Below, in pieces: positions 8,091 through 16,231 of a stretch of 64,000 bases of DNA. Position 1 is the first letter of the stretch. Each line of letters starts with the position of its first letter. Position numbers and translations under genes: made by a program. This DNA is from Caballeronia telluris (GTDB taxonomy: Bacteria; Pseudomonadota; Gammaproteobacteria; Burkholderiales; Burkholderiaceae), in contig NZ_FCNZ02000017.1 in NCBI RefSeq assembly GCF_001544495.1, forward strand, positions 62,001 through 126,000, in the 5' to 3' direction. The notes below the pieces were generated by a model that had not been told where the DNA came from, did no database searches, and saw only the letters and a list, made by a program, of their open reading frames with translations.

Positions 8091-9407
8091 TCAGCGCGCC
8101 CGCTCCAGAATCGCGACGACGCCTTGTCCGCCCGCCGCGCAAATCGAGATCAGGCCGCGCGGCGCTCGGCCGTCCGCGCGCGGCGGCGCCTTCGCGAGCA
8201 GCTTCGCCAGCATGCCGACGATCCGTCCACCCGTCGCGGCGAACGGATGGCCGGTCGCGAGCGAGCTGCCGTTCACGTTGAGCCGCGCGCGGTCGATCGA
8301 CCCGAGCGGCCCGGCGAGGCCCAGTTGCGTGCGGCAGTATTCGTCGTCTTCCCAGGCGGCGAGCGTGCAGAGCACCTGCGCCGCGAACGCCTCGTGGATC
8401 TCGTAGAAGTCGAAGTCGCCGAGGGCGAGCTGCGCGCGCGCGAGCATGCGCGGCACCGCGTAGGCGGGCGCCATCAGGAGGCCTTCCTTCTTGTCGATGT
8501 AGTCGACTGCGGCCGTCTCCGAAAAACTCAGGTACGCGAGCACGGGCAGGTCGCGCGCGGCTGCCCAGTCGACGGAGGCGAGCAGCACGGCGGACGCGCC
8601 GTCGGTGAGCGGCGTCGAGTTGCCCGCGGTCAGCGTGCCAGCGTCGCGGTCGAAGACGGGTTTGAGCGCCGTGAGCCGGTCGATGCCGATGTCCGGGCGC
8701 AGCGTGTTGTCGCGCGCGAGGCCCTTGTACGGCGTCATCAGGTCGTTGAGAAAGCCGCGCTCGTAGGCAGCCGCGAGCTTGCGATGACTCTCGAGCGCAA
8801 ACTCGTCCTGCGCTTCGCGCGAAATCTTCCAGCGTTTCGCCATCAGTTCGCAGTGCTCGCCCATCGAAAGGCCCGTGCGCGGCTCGGCATTACGCGGCAA
8901 CTGCGGCCTGAACAGCATGCCGGGCCGGAGTTTCGCGAGCGCGCTCGCGCGTTGTCCCGCCGAGCGGCTGCGGTTCGCTTCGAGCAGGACCTTGCGCATC
9001 CGCTCGTTCACGCCGATGGGCGCATCGGACGTCGTATCGGCGCCGCCCGCGATGCCCGCGTCGATCTGCCCGAGCGCGATCTTGTTCGCGACCAGGATGA
9101 CCGCTTCGAGCCCGGTGCCGCAGGCCTGCTGCACGTCGTAGGCCGGCGTTTCCTTTGCGAGCGTGGTCGACAGGAGCGATTCGCGGGTGAGGTTGAAATC
9201 GCGCGAATGCTTGATGACCGCGCCCGCCGCGACTTCGCCGAGACGCAGGCCGTGCAGGTCGTAGCGGTCGATGAGACCTTGCAGCGCGAAGGTCAACATG
9301 TCCTGGTTCGACGCCGTCGCGTAAGCCGTGTTCGAGCGCGCGAACGGAATGCGGTTGCTGCCGACGATCGCGACGCGGCGCACGGCGGGAAGGGCGGGCG
9401 CGCTCAT
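8091..9407 (-). CDS. Acetyl-CoA C-acyltransferase (thiolase, FadI-like)
   Basis: The thiolase cleaves or forms 3-ketoacyl-CoA. The 438-residue protein has the nucleophile Cys in DVQQACGTGLEAV, the GHPFAATGGR His and the C-terminal Cys in ISICAAGGQG, with YEIHEAFAAQ before them. Its start codon overlaps the stop of the upstream MaoC gene as ATGA, which implies translational coupling. In length and wording it is closer to FadI/AcAT-type thiolases than to the PhaA type. It belongs to the fadE-fabG-maoC-thiolase-fadD module. Confidence 0.9.
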   Translation of the reverse strand: MSAPALPAVRRVAIVGSNRIPFARSNTAYATASNQDMLTFALQGLIDRYDLHGLRLGEVAAGAVIKHSRDFNLTRESLLSTTLAKETPAYDVQQACGTGLEAVILVANKIALGQIDAGIAGGADTTSDAPIGVNERMRKVLLEANRSRSAGQRASALAKLRPGMLFRPQLPRNAEPRTGLSMGEHCELMAKRWKISREAQDEFALESHRKLAAAYERGFLNDLMTPYKGLARDNTLRPDIGIDRLTALKPVFDRDAGTLTAGNSTPLTDGASAVLLASVDWAAARDLPVLAYLSFSETAAVDYIDKKEGLLMAPAYAVPRMLARAQLALGDFDFYEIHEAFAAQVLCTLAAWEDDEYCRTQLGLAGPLGSIDRARLNVNGSSLATGHPFAATGGRIVGMLAKLLAKAPPRADGRAPRGLISICAAGGQGVVAILERAR

Positions 9408-10312
9408 GGCAGTTCCCATTCGAAGTGTCCACGCAGATGCGGCCGGGTGCCCGCGAGGTCGCGCACTTCGAAGTCGCGCTTCATGGCCGCCGGCGACGCG
9501 CTCCAGAGCGTGGTTTCGCCGGGCAGGAAGATCGGCAGCTTGAAGTCGCCGTGGGCGCTGGCCGCCGCCAGCGCCTTCGACGGATGCAGCGCCGCGAGCG
9601 TGCGCCCGAGCGTCCACATGCCGTGCGCGATCGCGCGCGGAAAGCCGAACGCCTTCGCCGTCAGCGCGTGCAGGTGGATCGGATTGAAGTCGCCGGACGC
9701 CTTCGCGTAGTCGCGCCCGAGCTGCGCCGGGAGCTGCCAGCGCGCCTCGCGTGTGAGCGGCGGCATCGCGGCCGGCGAGGGCTGCGCGCTCGTTTCGACC
9801 GAAGCCGCGCCCGAACCGTGCGCGCCGCGCTTCAGATAGACGCTGTCGCCGTCCCAGACGGCTTCGCCGCGTCGATAGATCCGCGTGTGCAGCGTGAACG
9901 CCTGTCCCTTCTCGTGCGCGACGACCGGCCCGCTTTCCACTTCGATACGCAGATTTTGTCCCGCCGACAGCGCCCGCCGCATCCGCACCGAATTCGCCAG
10001 ATGCACGATGCCGACGGCCGGCCAAGGAAACGCCGGATCGGTGAGCAGCATCAGATGCAGCGGAAACGCGAGCACGTGCGGAAACGAGAGCGGCACGCCG
10101 TGTTCCGGGATAAAGCCGCACACGCGCGCATAGCGGCCGATCTGCTCGGGATCGAGCGCGACGGCGGGCCGCACGAGCCTCATCGCCGGCACTTGCGCCG
10201 ACGCATGCGGGCGCTTGAAGAGACCGGGCAGCGCGCGTCCATAGAGTTTCGCGGGCGGCGGCAGCGTATCGACGACGACCGTGCGGGGGCGTGCGGCCGA
10301 AAGCGCATGCAT
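9404..10312 (-). CDS. MaoC-like enoyl-CoA hydratase / dehydratase
   Basis: This 302-residue protein has an N-terminal degenerate hot-dog region (LAFPLHLMLLTDPAFPW) and a C-terminal MaoC hydratase domain with the hydratase-2 motif YAKASGDFNPIHLHALTAKAFGFPRAIAHGMWT, where the Asp-Pro-His pattern is catalytic. MaoC hydratases usually hydrate trans-2-enoyl-CoA to the (R)-3-hydroxy product. A GGAG site lies inside the end of the upstream reductase gene. The start is 3 bp from that gene's stop and its own stop overlaps the thiolase start, so the three are coupled. It resembles mycobacterial HtdX. Confidence 0.87.
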   Translation of the reverse strand: MHALSAARPRTVVVDTLPPPAKLYGRALPGLFKRPHASAQVPAMRLVRPAVALDPEQIGRYARVCGFIPEHGVPLSFPHVLAFPLHLMLLTDPAFPWPAVGIVHLANSVRMRRALSAGQNLRIEVESGPVVAHEKGQAFTLHTRIYRRGEAVWDGDSVYLKRGAHGSGAASVETSAQPSPAAMPPLTREARWQLPAQLGRDYAKASGDFNPIHLHALTAKAFGFPRAIAHGMWTLGRTLAALHPSKALAAASAHGDFKLPIFLPGETTLWSASPAAMKRDFEVRDLAGTRPHLRGHFEWELP

Positions 10313-10314
10313 CG

Positions 10315-11748
10315 TTATGCTCCGATCAGGCTCTGGCCGCACACGCGCACCACCTGGCCGGTGATGCCCGCCGACGCCGGGCTCGCGAGCCATCCGACCG
10401 TCTCGGCGACGTCGACCGGCTGGCCGCCCTGGCTCATCGAATTCATGCGGCGTCCGGCCTCGCGGATCGCGAACGGCATCTTCGCGGTCATCTGCGTTTC
10501 GATGAAACCCGGCGCGACCGCGTTGATCGTGATGCCGCGCGAGCGCAATACGCCCGCCATGCTGTTCACGCGGCCGATCACGCCCGCTTTCGACGTCGCG
10601 TAGTTGGTTTGTCCGAGATTGCCCGCGATGCCGCTGATCGACGACACGCCGACGATCCTGCCGCCGTCGTGCAGCACGTTCTGCGCGAGGAGCGCGTCGT
10701 CGATGCGCTCCTGCGCCGAGAGATTGATGTCGATCACGCTGTCCCATGCGTCCTTCGTCATCTTCGCGATGGTCTTGTCGCGGGTGATCCCGGCGTTGTG
10801 CACGACGATGTCGATGCCGCCCGCCGCGAGGAGCGCCGCCGCGAGTTCCTCGGGCGCTTCGGGCGCGGCGATGTCGGCGACGAGGGCCGCGTGCGCGCCG
10901 CCCGAGGGCGACTGGTCCTCGATCGCAAGCATGGTCTGGTCGAGCGCGTCGCGGGCCTGCGCAACGTCGACGCCGGTCACCTGCGCGCCGAGCGCCGCCA
11001 GCACGCCCGCAATCGACGCGCCGATGCCGCGCGCCGCGCCCGTCACGAGCGCGCGCTTGCCTTCGAGCGGACGCGACCAGTCGGCGGGGCGCGCGACGCG
11101 CGCCGCTTCGATGCGGATCACCTGTCCGGACACATACGCCGAGCGCGGCGAGAGGAAAAAGCGCAACGCGCCCTCGATGTCGGCGCCGACCGCCACCTGC
11201 AGCAGATTCGCCGAGATGCCGCCGCGCGCTTCCTTGCCGAGCGAGCGCGTCATGCCTTCGAGCGCCCGCTGCGCGGTCCACGCGCGCGGAGTCGCGCACG
11301 TTTCGGGTGGTCGCCCGAGCACGACGATGCGGCCGCTTCTTGCCACCGAGCGCAGGGCGTCGTGAAAAAAGCCGTAGAGCGCGCCGAGTTCGCTGCTCTC
11401 GGCGATGCCCGTCGCATCGAAGATCAGCGCTTCTACGCGATCGCTCGCGACCGCATCGCGCCGATGCGGCTCGAAGCGGCCGCTCATCGCGCCGTGCCGG
11501 TTCGCGAGCGGCAGCCAGCCTTCGGCGCTGCCATGCGCGACGCTTGTCATGCCGATCGCCTGCAGCACGTCGATCAGCGCGTCGAAGAGCGCGGGCGACG
11601 GCCCCGCGCCGATCGCGACGATGCCCCCGAACTCCGGCCGCTCCGGCCGGTGACGGCGCAGCACTTCCGGCTTCGGCAAGCCGATGGAACGGGCGAAGCC
11701 CGCGCCGAACGAAGAATTCACGAACTCGAGATAGCGGTCTTTCATCAT
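10315..11748 (-). CDS. fabG: 3-oxoacyl-ACP/CoA reductase, FabG4-like two-domain SDR
   Basis: A 477-residue protein, roughly twice the length of ordinary FabG. Its C-terminal half is a short-chain dehydrogenase with the cofactor motif GAARGIGASIAG, NAG (VVHNAGITRDK) and the catalytic triad SSISGIAGNLGQTNYATSK. The N-terminal ~200 residues form a degenerate Rossmann-like domain, as in the high-molecular-weight FabG4 class. The ATG at 11748 (or 11745) lies just after the fadE stop. A TTG at 11757 would overlap fadE. It likely interconverts 3-ketoacyl and 3-hydroxyacyl thioesters. Confidence 0.88.
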   Translation of the reverse strand: MMKDRYLEFVNSSFGAGFARSIGLPKPEVLRRHRPERPEFGGIVAIGAGPSPALFDALIDVLQAIGMTSVAHGSAEGWLPLANRHGAMSGRFEPHRRDAVASDRVEALIFDATGIAESSELGALYGFFHDALRSVARSGRIVVLGRPPETCATPRAWTAQRALEGMTRSLGKEARGGISANLLQVAVGADIEGALRFFLSPRSAYVSGQVIRIEAARVARPADWSRPLEGKRALVTGAARGIGASIAGVLAALGAQVTGVDVAQARDALDQTMLAIEDQSPSGGAHAALVADIAAPEAPEELAAALLAAGGIDIVVHNAGITRDKTIAKMTKDAWDSVIDINLSAQERIDDALLAQNVLHDGGRIVGVSSISGIAGNLGQTNYATSKAGVIGRVNSMAGVLRSRGITINAVAPGFIETQMTAKMPFAIREAGRRMNSMSQGGQPVDVAETVGWLASPASAGITGQVVRVCGQSLIGA

Positions 11749-11749
11749 C

Positions 11750-14254
11750 TCAGGCAAGCACCTCTTCCGGTTCCCGCTCGAGCGCTTCCTTGCGCCTCAG
11801 CAATGCGTCGAGCATACCGAAATCGGCGGGGAAGTCATCGACCTTCACGAGTTCTGCGCCATAACGCGCGTAATCGACGAGCACCTGGCGCTGGCCGGCA
11901 TCGATCAGGCCGCGCGCTTCGGCCTCTGCCGCCCACGCGTCGATCTCGGGCAGGCTTTGCGGCATCGGCCGGAGCGCCCCCGCCTTCACCTCGGGACGGA
12001 GCTTGCGCTCGATGGCGTCGAAGCGCGGACTGAGCGCGAAGACGAGTTCGCCGTAGCCGAGCGGATCGAGGTCGGCGGGCGGCGCGTAGGAATCGGCGAT
12101 CAGGCGCTCACGCGCTTCGCCCGGGATCTGTATCAATTCGGCGATGCCGCTCGCGAGCGCGTCGCCCGGCGCGCGGTACGGCAGCCCGAACGGAAACACG
12201 AGCGCGCGCACGAGGCCCGCCGTCGCGCGATGCGGGAAGTTGTCGAGCACGCCTAAAAGCGCGACCTGCGCTTGCTGCAACGCGTCCTGGACGCCCCAGC
12301 GCACGAGCGGCAGATCGGCTTCGGGACGGCCGTCGTCCTGGAAACGCTTGAGCGTCGCCGAGATCAGGTAAAGCTGGGAGAGCACGTCGCCGAGGCGCGC
12401 CGACAGCCGCTCGCGGCGCTTCAGTTCGCCGCCGAGCACGAGCATCGACACGTCGGCGAGCAGCGCGAACGCGCTCGACAGGCGCGTCGCCGCGCGATAG
12501 TAGGGGACGAGGCGCGTGTCGGCCTGCACGGGCCTCGGGATCAGCGCGCTGCCGCCGAACGCGAACACGAGGCTGCGCATCGCATTCGACGCGACGAAGC
12601 TCGCGTGGCCGAAGAACGCGTCGTCGAAGTCGCGCACGGCCTTCGCGTGATCGGGCTCGCGGGTCGCGGCCATCTCCTTCAACACATACGGATGGCAGCG
12701 GATCGCGCCCTGTCCGAAGATGATGAGGCAGCGCGTCAGAATGTTCGCACCTTCGACGGTGATCGAAATTGGAATCTGCTGATAGGCGCGCGCGAGAAAG
12801 TTCGATGGTCCCATGCAGATGCCCTTGCCGGCGACCACGTCCATGCCGTCGTTGATGACCTTGCGGGCGCGCTCGGTGATGTGATACTTCGCGATCGCCG
12901 AAATCACGGAAGGCTTCTCGCCGAGATCGACCGCCTGCGCCGAGAGTTTTCGCGCCGCATCCATCACATAGAGATTGCCGCCCATGCGGCCCATCGCTTC
13001 CTGCACGCCCTCGAATTGCCCGATGGGCGTGCGGAACTGACGGCGCACGGCAGCGTAGGCGCCGGTGCCGCGCACGGCCAGCTTCGCCATCCCCACGTTC
13101 GACGACGGGAGCGAGATCGCGCGGCCCGCCGCAAGGCATTCCATCAGCATGCGCCAGCCGTTGCCGACCTGCGCGCGCCCGCCGATCACCCAGTCGATCG
13201 GGATGAAGACGTCGCGGCCCCAGTTCGGGCCGTTCTGGAACACGGCGTTGAGCGGCCAGTGGCGCCGGCCGATGTTCACGCCCGGATGGTTCGTCGGGAT
13301 CAGCGCGCAGGTGATGCCGGGTTCGTCGCCTTCGCCGAGCAGGCCGTCGGGATCGAGCGCGCGGAATGCGAGACCGAGCACGGTCGCGACCGGACCAAGC
13401 GTGATGTAGCGCTTGTCCCAGGTGAGCCTGAAGCCGAGCGTCTCGCGCCCTTCGTGGATGCCCCGGCAGACGACGCCGATGTCGGGAATCGCGGCGGCGT
13501 CCGAGCCGGCGTAGGGGCTCGTCAGCGCGAAGCAGGGAATGTCGTCGCCGCGGGCGAGGCGCGGGAGGTAGTGGTTCTTCTGCTCCTCGGTGCCGTAGTG
13601 CATGAGCAGTTCGGCGGGGCCGAGCGAATTCGGCACCATCACGGAGACGGCGGCGGCCGAGCAACGCGTCGCGAGCTTCATGATCACCTGCGAATGGGCG
13701 TAGGCGGAGAACTGCCGGCCGCCATACTGCTTCGGGATGATCATGCCGAGAAAGCCGTTCTCCTTGATGTAGCGCCAGGTCTCGGACGAGAGGTCCTGCC
13801 AGACGGCGGTGGTATCCCAGTCGCTTGCGAGATCGCAGAGGCGCGTGCATTCGTGGTCGATGAAGCTTTGTTCTTCCGCGGTGAGCGTCGCCGGGCCGTG
13901 CGCGAGCAGCGAATCCCAGTGCGGGCGGCCGGAAAAGAGTTCGGCGTCCCACCAGACCGTGCCGGCTTCGATGGCGTCGCGTTCGGTCGGCGACATCTCC
14001 GGCAGGATCTTGCGGAACACGCCCAGCACGCGCTGGCTGACGAGTGCGCGCCGCAGCGGCTTGATGGCGAGCACGAGCGCCGGAACCACGAAGAGCACGG
14101 CGAGCAGCGCGGTGACGACCGGACCGGTGATGCCCGCGAACCAGCCGAGCGCCACCCATACGATCATCCACGCGAGCCAGGCGATGGCGCTCGCCTGCCT
14201 GTACACGAGCGCGCCACTCACGACGATGAACGCAACCACGAAACCTGCTGCCAT
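11750..14254 (-). CDS. fadE: Acyl-CoA dehydrogenase FadE
   Basis: A flavoprotein that introduces the trans-2 double bond into acyl-CoA. Its 834 residues match the long FadE class rather than the ~380-residue dehydrogenases. The N terminus holds two hydrophobic segments (about residues 3-18 and 25-65) that would anchor it to the membrane. The acyl-CoA dehydrogenase core follows, with TSPYAGSDAAAIPD near residue 245 and a C-terminal FadE-specific domain. It is the first gene of the module and is followed within 2 bp by the fabG4-like gene. Confidence 0.93.
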   Translation of the reverse strand: MAAGFVVAFIVVSGALVYRQASAIAWLAWMIVWVALGWFAGITGPVVTALLAVLFVVPALVLAIKPLRRALVSQRVLGVFRKILPEMSPTERDAIEAGTVWWDAELFSGRPHWDSLLAHGPATLTAEEQSFIDHECTRLCDLASDWDTTAVWQDLSSETWRYIKENGFLGMIIPKQYGGRQFSAYAHSQVIMKLATRCSAAAVSVMVPNSLGPAELLMHYGTEEQKNHYLPRLARGDDIPCFALTSPYAGSDAAAIPDIGVVCRGIHEGRETLGFRLTWDKRYITLGPVATVLGLAFRALDPDGLLGEGDEPGITCALIPTNHPGVNIGRRHWPLNAVFQNGPNWGRDVFIPIDWVIGGRAQVGNGWRMLMECLAAGRAISLPSSNVGMAKLAVRGTGAYAAVRRQFRTPIGQFEGVQEAMGRMGGNLYVMDAARKLSAQAVDLGEKPSVISAIAKYHITERARKVINDGMDVVAGKGICMGPSNFLARAYQQIPISITVEGANILTRCLIIFGQGAIRCHPYVLKEMAATREPDHAKAVRDFDDAFFGHASFVASNAMRSLVFAFGGSALIPRPVQADTRLVPYYRAATRLSSAFALLADVSMLVLGGELKRRERLSARLGDVLSQLYLISATLKRFQDDGRPEADLPLVRWGVQDALQQAQVALLGVLDNFPHRATAGLVRALVFPFGLPYRAPGDALASGIAELIQIPGEARERLIADSYAPPADLDPLGYGELVFALSPRFDAIERKLRPEVKAGALRPMPQSLPEIDAWAAEAEARGLIDAGQRQVLVDYARYGAELVKVDDFPADFGMLDALLRRKEALEREPEEVLA

Positions 14255-14393
14255 GACGTTCCCCCTTGTGCGATGTCTTGTCGTTTCTACTACAGATTAG
14301 GCGGGCTGGAGCAGCAGGGGGCGTTCCCGAGGATGGCGGGACGGGCGAACCGAATCTTTCCTCTAGATCGTCCGGCGCTCGCCAGAATGCGAA

Positions 14394-14415
14394 AAAGGCG
14401 CCCGGAGGCGCCTTT
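14394..14415 (-). terminator. Intrinsic terminator of the MFS gene
   Basis: Perfect 9-bp stem (14394-14402 with 14407-14415) around CGGA. On the minus strand it runs into TTTTT, 30 bp after the MFS stop. It isolates the MFS gene from fadE. Confidence 0.85.
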
Positions 14416-14444
14416 CGGTCGTCGCGCACGGAACCGGCGGCAAA

Positions 14445-15665
14445 CTACGTCGCCGCCCCCACGCCCCGCGCCGACTGCGTCATGTCGACCCCACGACGCT
14501 CGCGGCTGAACAGGATGAGCACGGCGATCACCACCGCGACCGTCCCCGCGACGATCGCCATCGCCATCCCGTAATTATTGTCGTGGCTGACCGCGAGCGA
14601 CGCCTGCATCGTCGCGTTCACCGACGCGAGCAGATTCCCCAACTGATAGACGAGGCCGGGGAAGGTCGCGCGAATCTCGTCGGGCGAAATCTCGTTCAGG
14701 TGCACGGGAATCACGCCCCACGCGCCCTGAACGGAAATCTGCATCAGGAAGGCGCCCGCCGCGAGCGCGAGCGGCCCGCTCGAGAACGCCCACAGCGGCA
14801 GCACCGGCAAGGCGATCAGCGACGCGATGAAGATCGCCCGGCGCCGCCCGATCTTCTCCGACATCGCCCCGAAAAAGAGCCCGCCGACGATCGCGCCGAT
14901 GTTCAGCGTGATCGTGATCAAGGAGACCGTGTGCGGATCGAAATGATGTTGCTCGCGCAGGAACGTCGGATAGAGATCCTGCGTGCCGTGCGAGAAGAAG
15001 TTGAACGCGGTCATCAGCACGATCGCGTAGACGGAGAGCGCCCAGTTCTGCTTGAGCGTCTTGACGAGCCCGGGGCGCGGCTGCTTTTCCATCGCCTTGA
15101 ACGCGGGCGACTCGGGCACGTGCGCGCGCACGTAGAGCACGAGCAGCGCGGGCGCCACGCCGATGAAGAACATCCCGCGCCAGCCGACATACTGATACAG
15201 CACGCCGAAGACGATCGACGCGAGCAGATAGCCGCTCGGATAACCGGCCTGCAAAAGCCCCGAGACGAAACCGCGCGATTTGGGCGGCACGGTTTCCATC
15301 GTCAGCGCGGAGCCGACGCCCCATTCGCCGCCCATCGCGATGCCGAACAGCGACCGCAACACGAGCAGCGTCAGCAGGTTCGGCGACAACCCCGAGAGCA
15401 GTTCGAGCAGCGAATAGCACGCGATGTTGATCATCAGCGTCGGACGGCGGCCGAACTTGTCGGCGAGGCGCCCGAAGATCAGCGCGCCGATGGGGCGCAT
15501 CGCGAGCGTCAGCGTGATCGCGAAGGCCACCTCGGGGATTTTCGTATTGAATTCGGCCGCTATGTCCTTCAATACGAAAACCATCAGGAAAAAATCGAAG
15601 GCGTCGAGTGTCCAGCCGAGATAGGCGGCAATCGTTACGTTTCTCTGTTCTCGCGTCCAGCTCAT
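14445..15665 (-). CDS. MFS transporter, sialate/carboxylate (SHS/JEN-like) type
   Basis: A 406-residue inner-membrane carrier with 12 predicted transmembrane segments. The N terminus (LGWTLDAFDFFLMVFVLKDIA) and the MFS signatures GRLADKFGRRPTL between TM2 and TM3 and GAMSEKIGRRRAIF in the second half are clear. The AMGGEWGVGSALTMETVPPKSRG segment is typical of the metabolite:H+ symporter and lactate/sialate groups. The substrate is probably a monocarboxylate or sugar acid, but this cannot be settled from sequence. It lies upstream of fadE, with its own terminator. Confidence 0.8.
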   Translation of the reverse strand: MSWTREQRNVTIAAYLGWTLDAFDFFLMVFVLKDIAAEFNTKIPEVAFAITLTLAMRPIGALIFGRLADKFGRRPTLMINIACYSLLELLSGLSPNLLTLLVLRSLFGIAMGGEWGVGSALTMETVPPKSRGFVSGLLQAGYPSGYLLASIVFGVLYQYVGWRGMFFIGVAPALLVLYVRAHVPESPAFKAMEKQPRPGLVKTLKQNWALSVYAIVLMTAFNFFSHGTQDLYPTFLREQHHFDPHTVSLITITLNIGAIVGGLFFGAMSEKIGRRRAIFIASLIALPVLPLWAFSSGPLALAAGAFLMQISVQGAWGVIPVHLNEISPDEIRATFPGLVYQLGNLLASVNATMQASLAVSHDNNYGMAMAIVAGTVAVVIAVLILFSRERRGVDMTQSARGVGAAT

Positions 15666-16019
15666 CGCCGTGGTCTCCGGTTCGAATCGATTTGATGGGA
15701 AAGCGATGCGGCCGGCAGAAGCGAAACCGTGATCCGGCGGGGACCGGCCGCACAGGGCGCCCGAGCGAGGCGGGCACGGGCGAGTGTACGCCGGTGTTTA
15801 ATAAACTGCTCGCGGTCCCGATATTCGATTCGGTATTCGAAATGCGTAAATTCGATAATCAATACAATTGGCATTCGATTTCAATGCGCTTATGCGGCTC
15901 GATTAAACGCGATGAAAGAATTCGGCTCTCGTCAGACGGATCAGCCGGCGTTCCGTTTTGCGATTCGTCAAGGAACGCCGCCTTCGGAATGTCGATATTG
16001 GACGAGGACAGTCAAAAAC
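15666..16019. other. Non-coding region upstream of the MFS gene, AT-rich with ATTCGA repeats
   Basis: No gene is seen. The segment 15800-15915 is clearly richer in AT than its surroundings and holds four copies of ATTCGA(T) at 15823, 15835, 15850 and 15873. A 9-bp inverted repeat (CGGCGTTCC at 15946-15954, complement at 15972-15980) lies just before the FNR-type box. These may be operators for the divergent MFS gene or for the promoter to the right. Confidence 0.4.
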
Positions 16020-16060
16020 TTGATCTACATCAAGGTTGCTCGGGGCGGCGCGCATATCAT
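16020..16060 (+). promoter_or_regulatory. FNR/ANR box with class II promoter geometry
   Basis: TTGATCTACATCAA at 16020-16033 is a perfect FNR consensus (TTGAT-N4-ATCAA). A -10-like TATCAT lies at 16055-16060. A start site near 16067-16068 would put the box centre at about -41.5, which is the class II activation distance. It fires rightward. Confidence 0.8.
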
Positions 16061-16066
16061 GCGGCC

Positions 16067-16169
16067 AGATCAGATAAATCTAAGACGTTTCCTAGAGTTT
16101 CCTAGTGTCCGGGCGAATCTGCGTCCCGGTCGGCGCATGCGCACCGAGAGGCGTATGCGCATTTTTTTT
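16067..16169 (+). ncRNA. Candidate FNR-controlled small RNA (about 100 nt) or terminated leader
   Basis: Downstream of the FNR-type promoter, a hairpin with 10-bp arms (16133-16142 with 16151-16160, one G-T pair, 8-nt loop) is followed by A and eight T at 16162-16169, a textbook intrinsic terminator. It lies before any credible start codon. The predicted transcript of about 103 nt contains a tandem GTTTCCTAG (16087-16095 and 16097-16105), whose UUUCCU core is complementary to AGGAAA-type ribosome sites. A CCGGG/CCCGG stem lies at 16109-16129. This layout matches FNR-induced small RNAs such as FnrS. It could also be an attenuated leader of the chemoreceptor gene. The boundaries are predicted. 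Confidence 0.55.
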
Positions 16170-16231
16170 CACAGTGTTGAGTTTCCATTGGCGAGCGGAT
16201 GATCGCTGTCGCCATCAATGAGCATAATCAG

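Noticed and set aside
12272-14509. 745-codon plus-strand frame opposite fadE
   Set aside because: Composition typical of an antisense shadow; fadE on the other strand has all family motifs.
16067-16169. Riboswitch (ykkC/guanidine family) in the leader before the chemoreceptor
   Set aside because: CCTAGAGTTTCC and CCGAGAG looked suggestive, but the conserved ykkC core order is not there, and the FNR small-RNA reading fits better.
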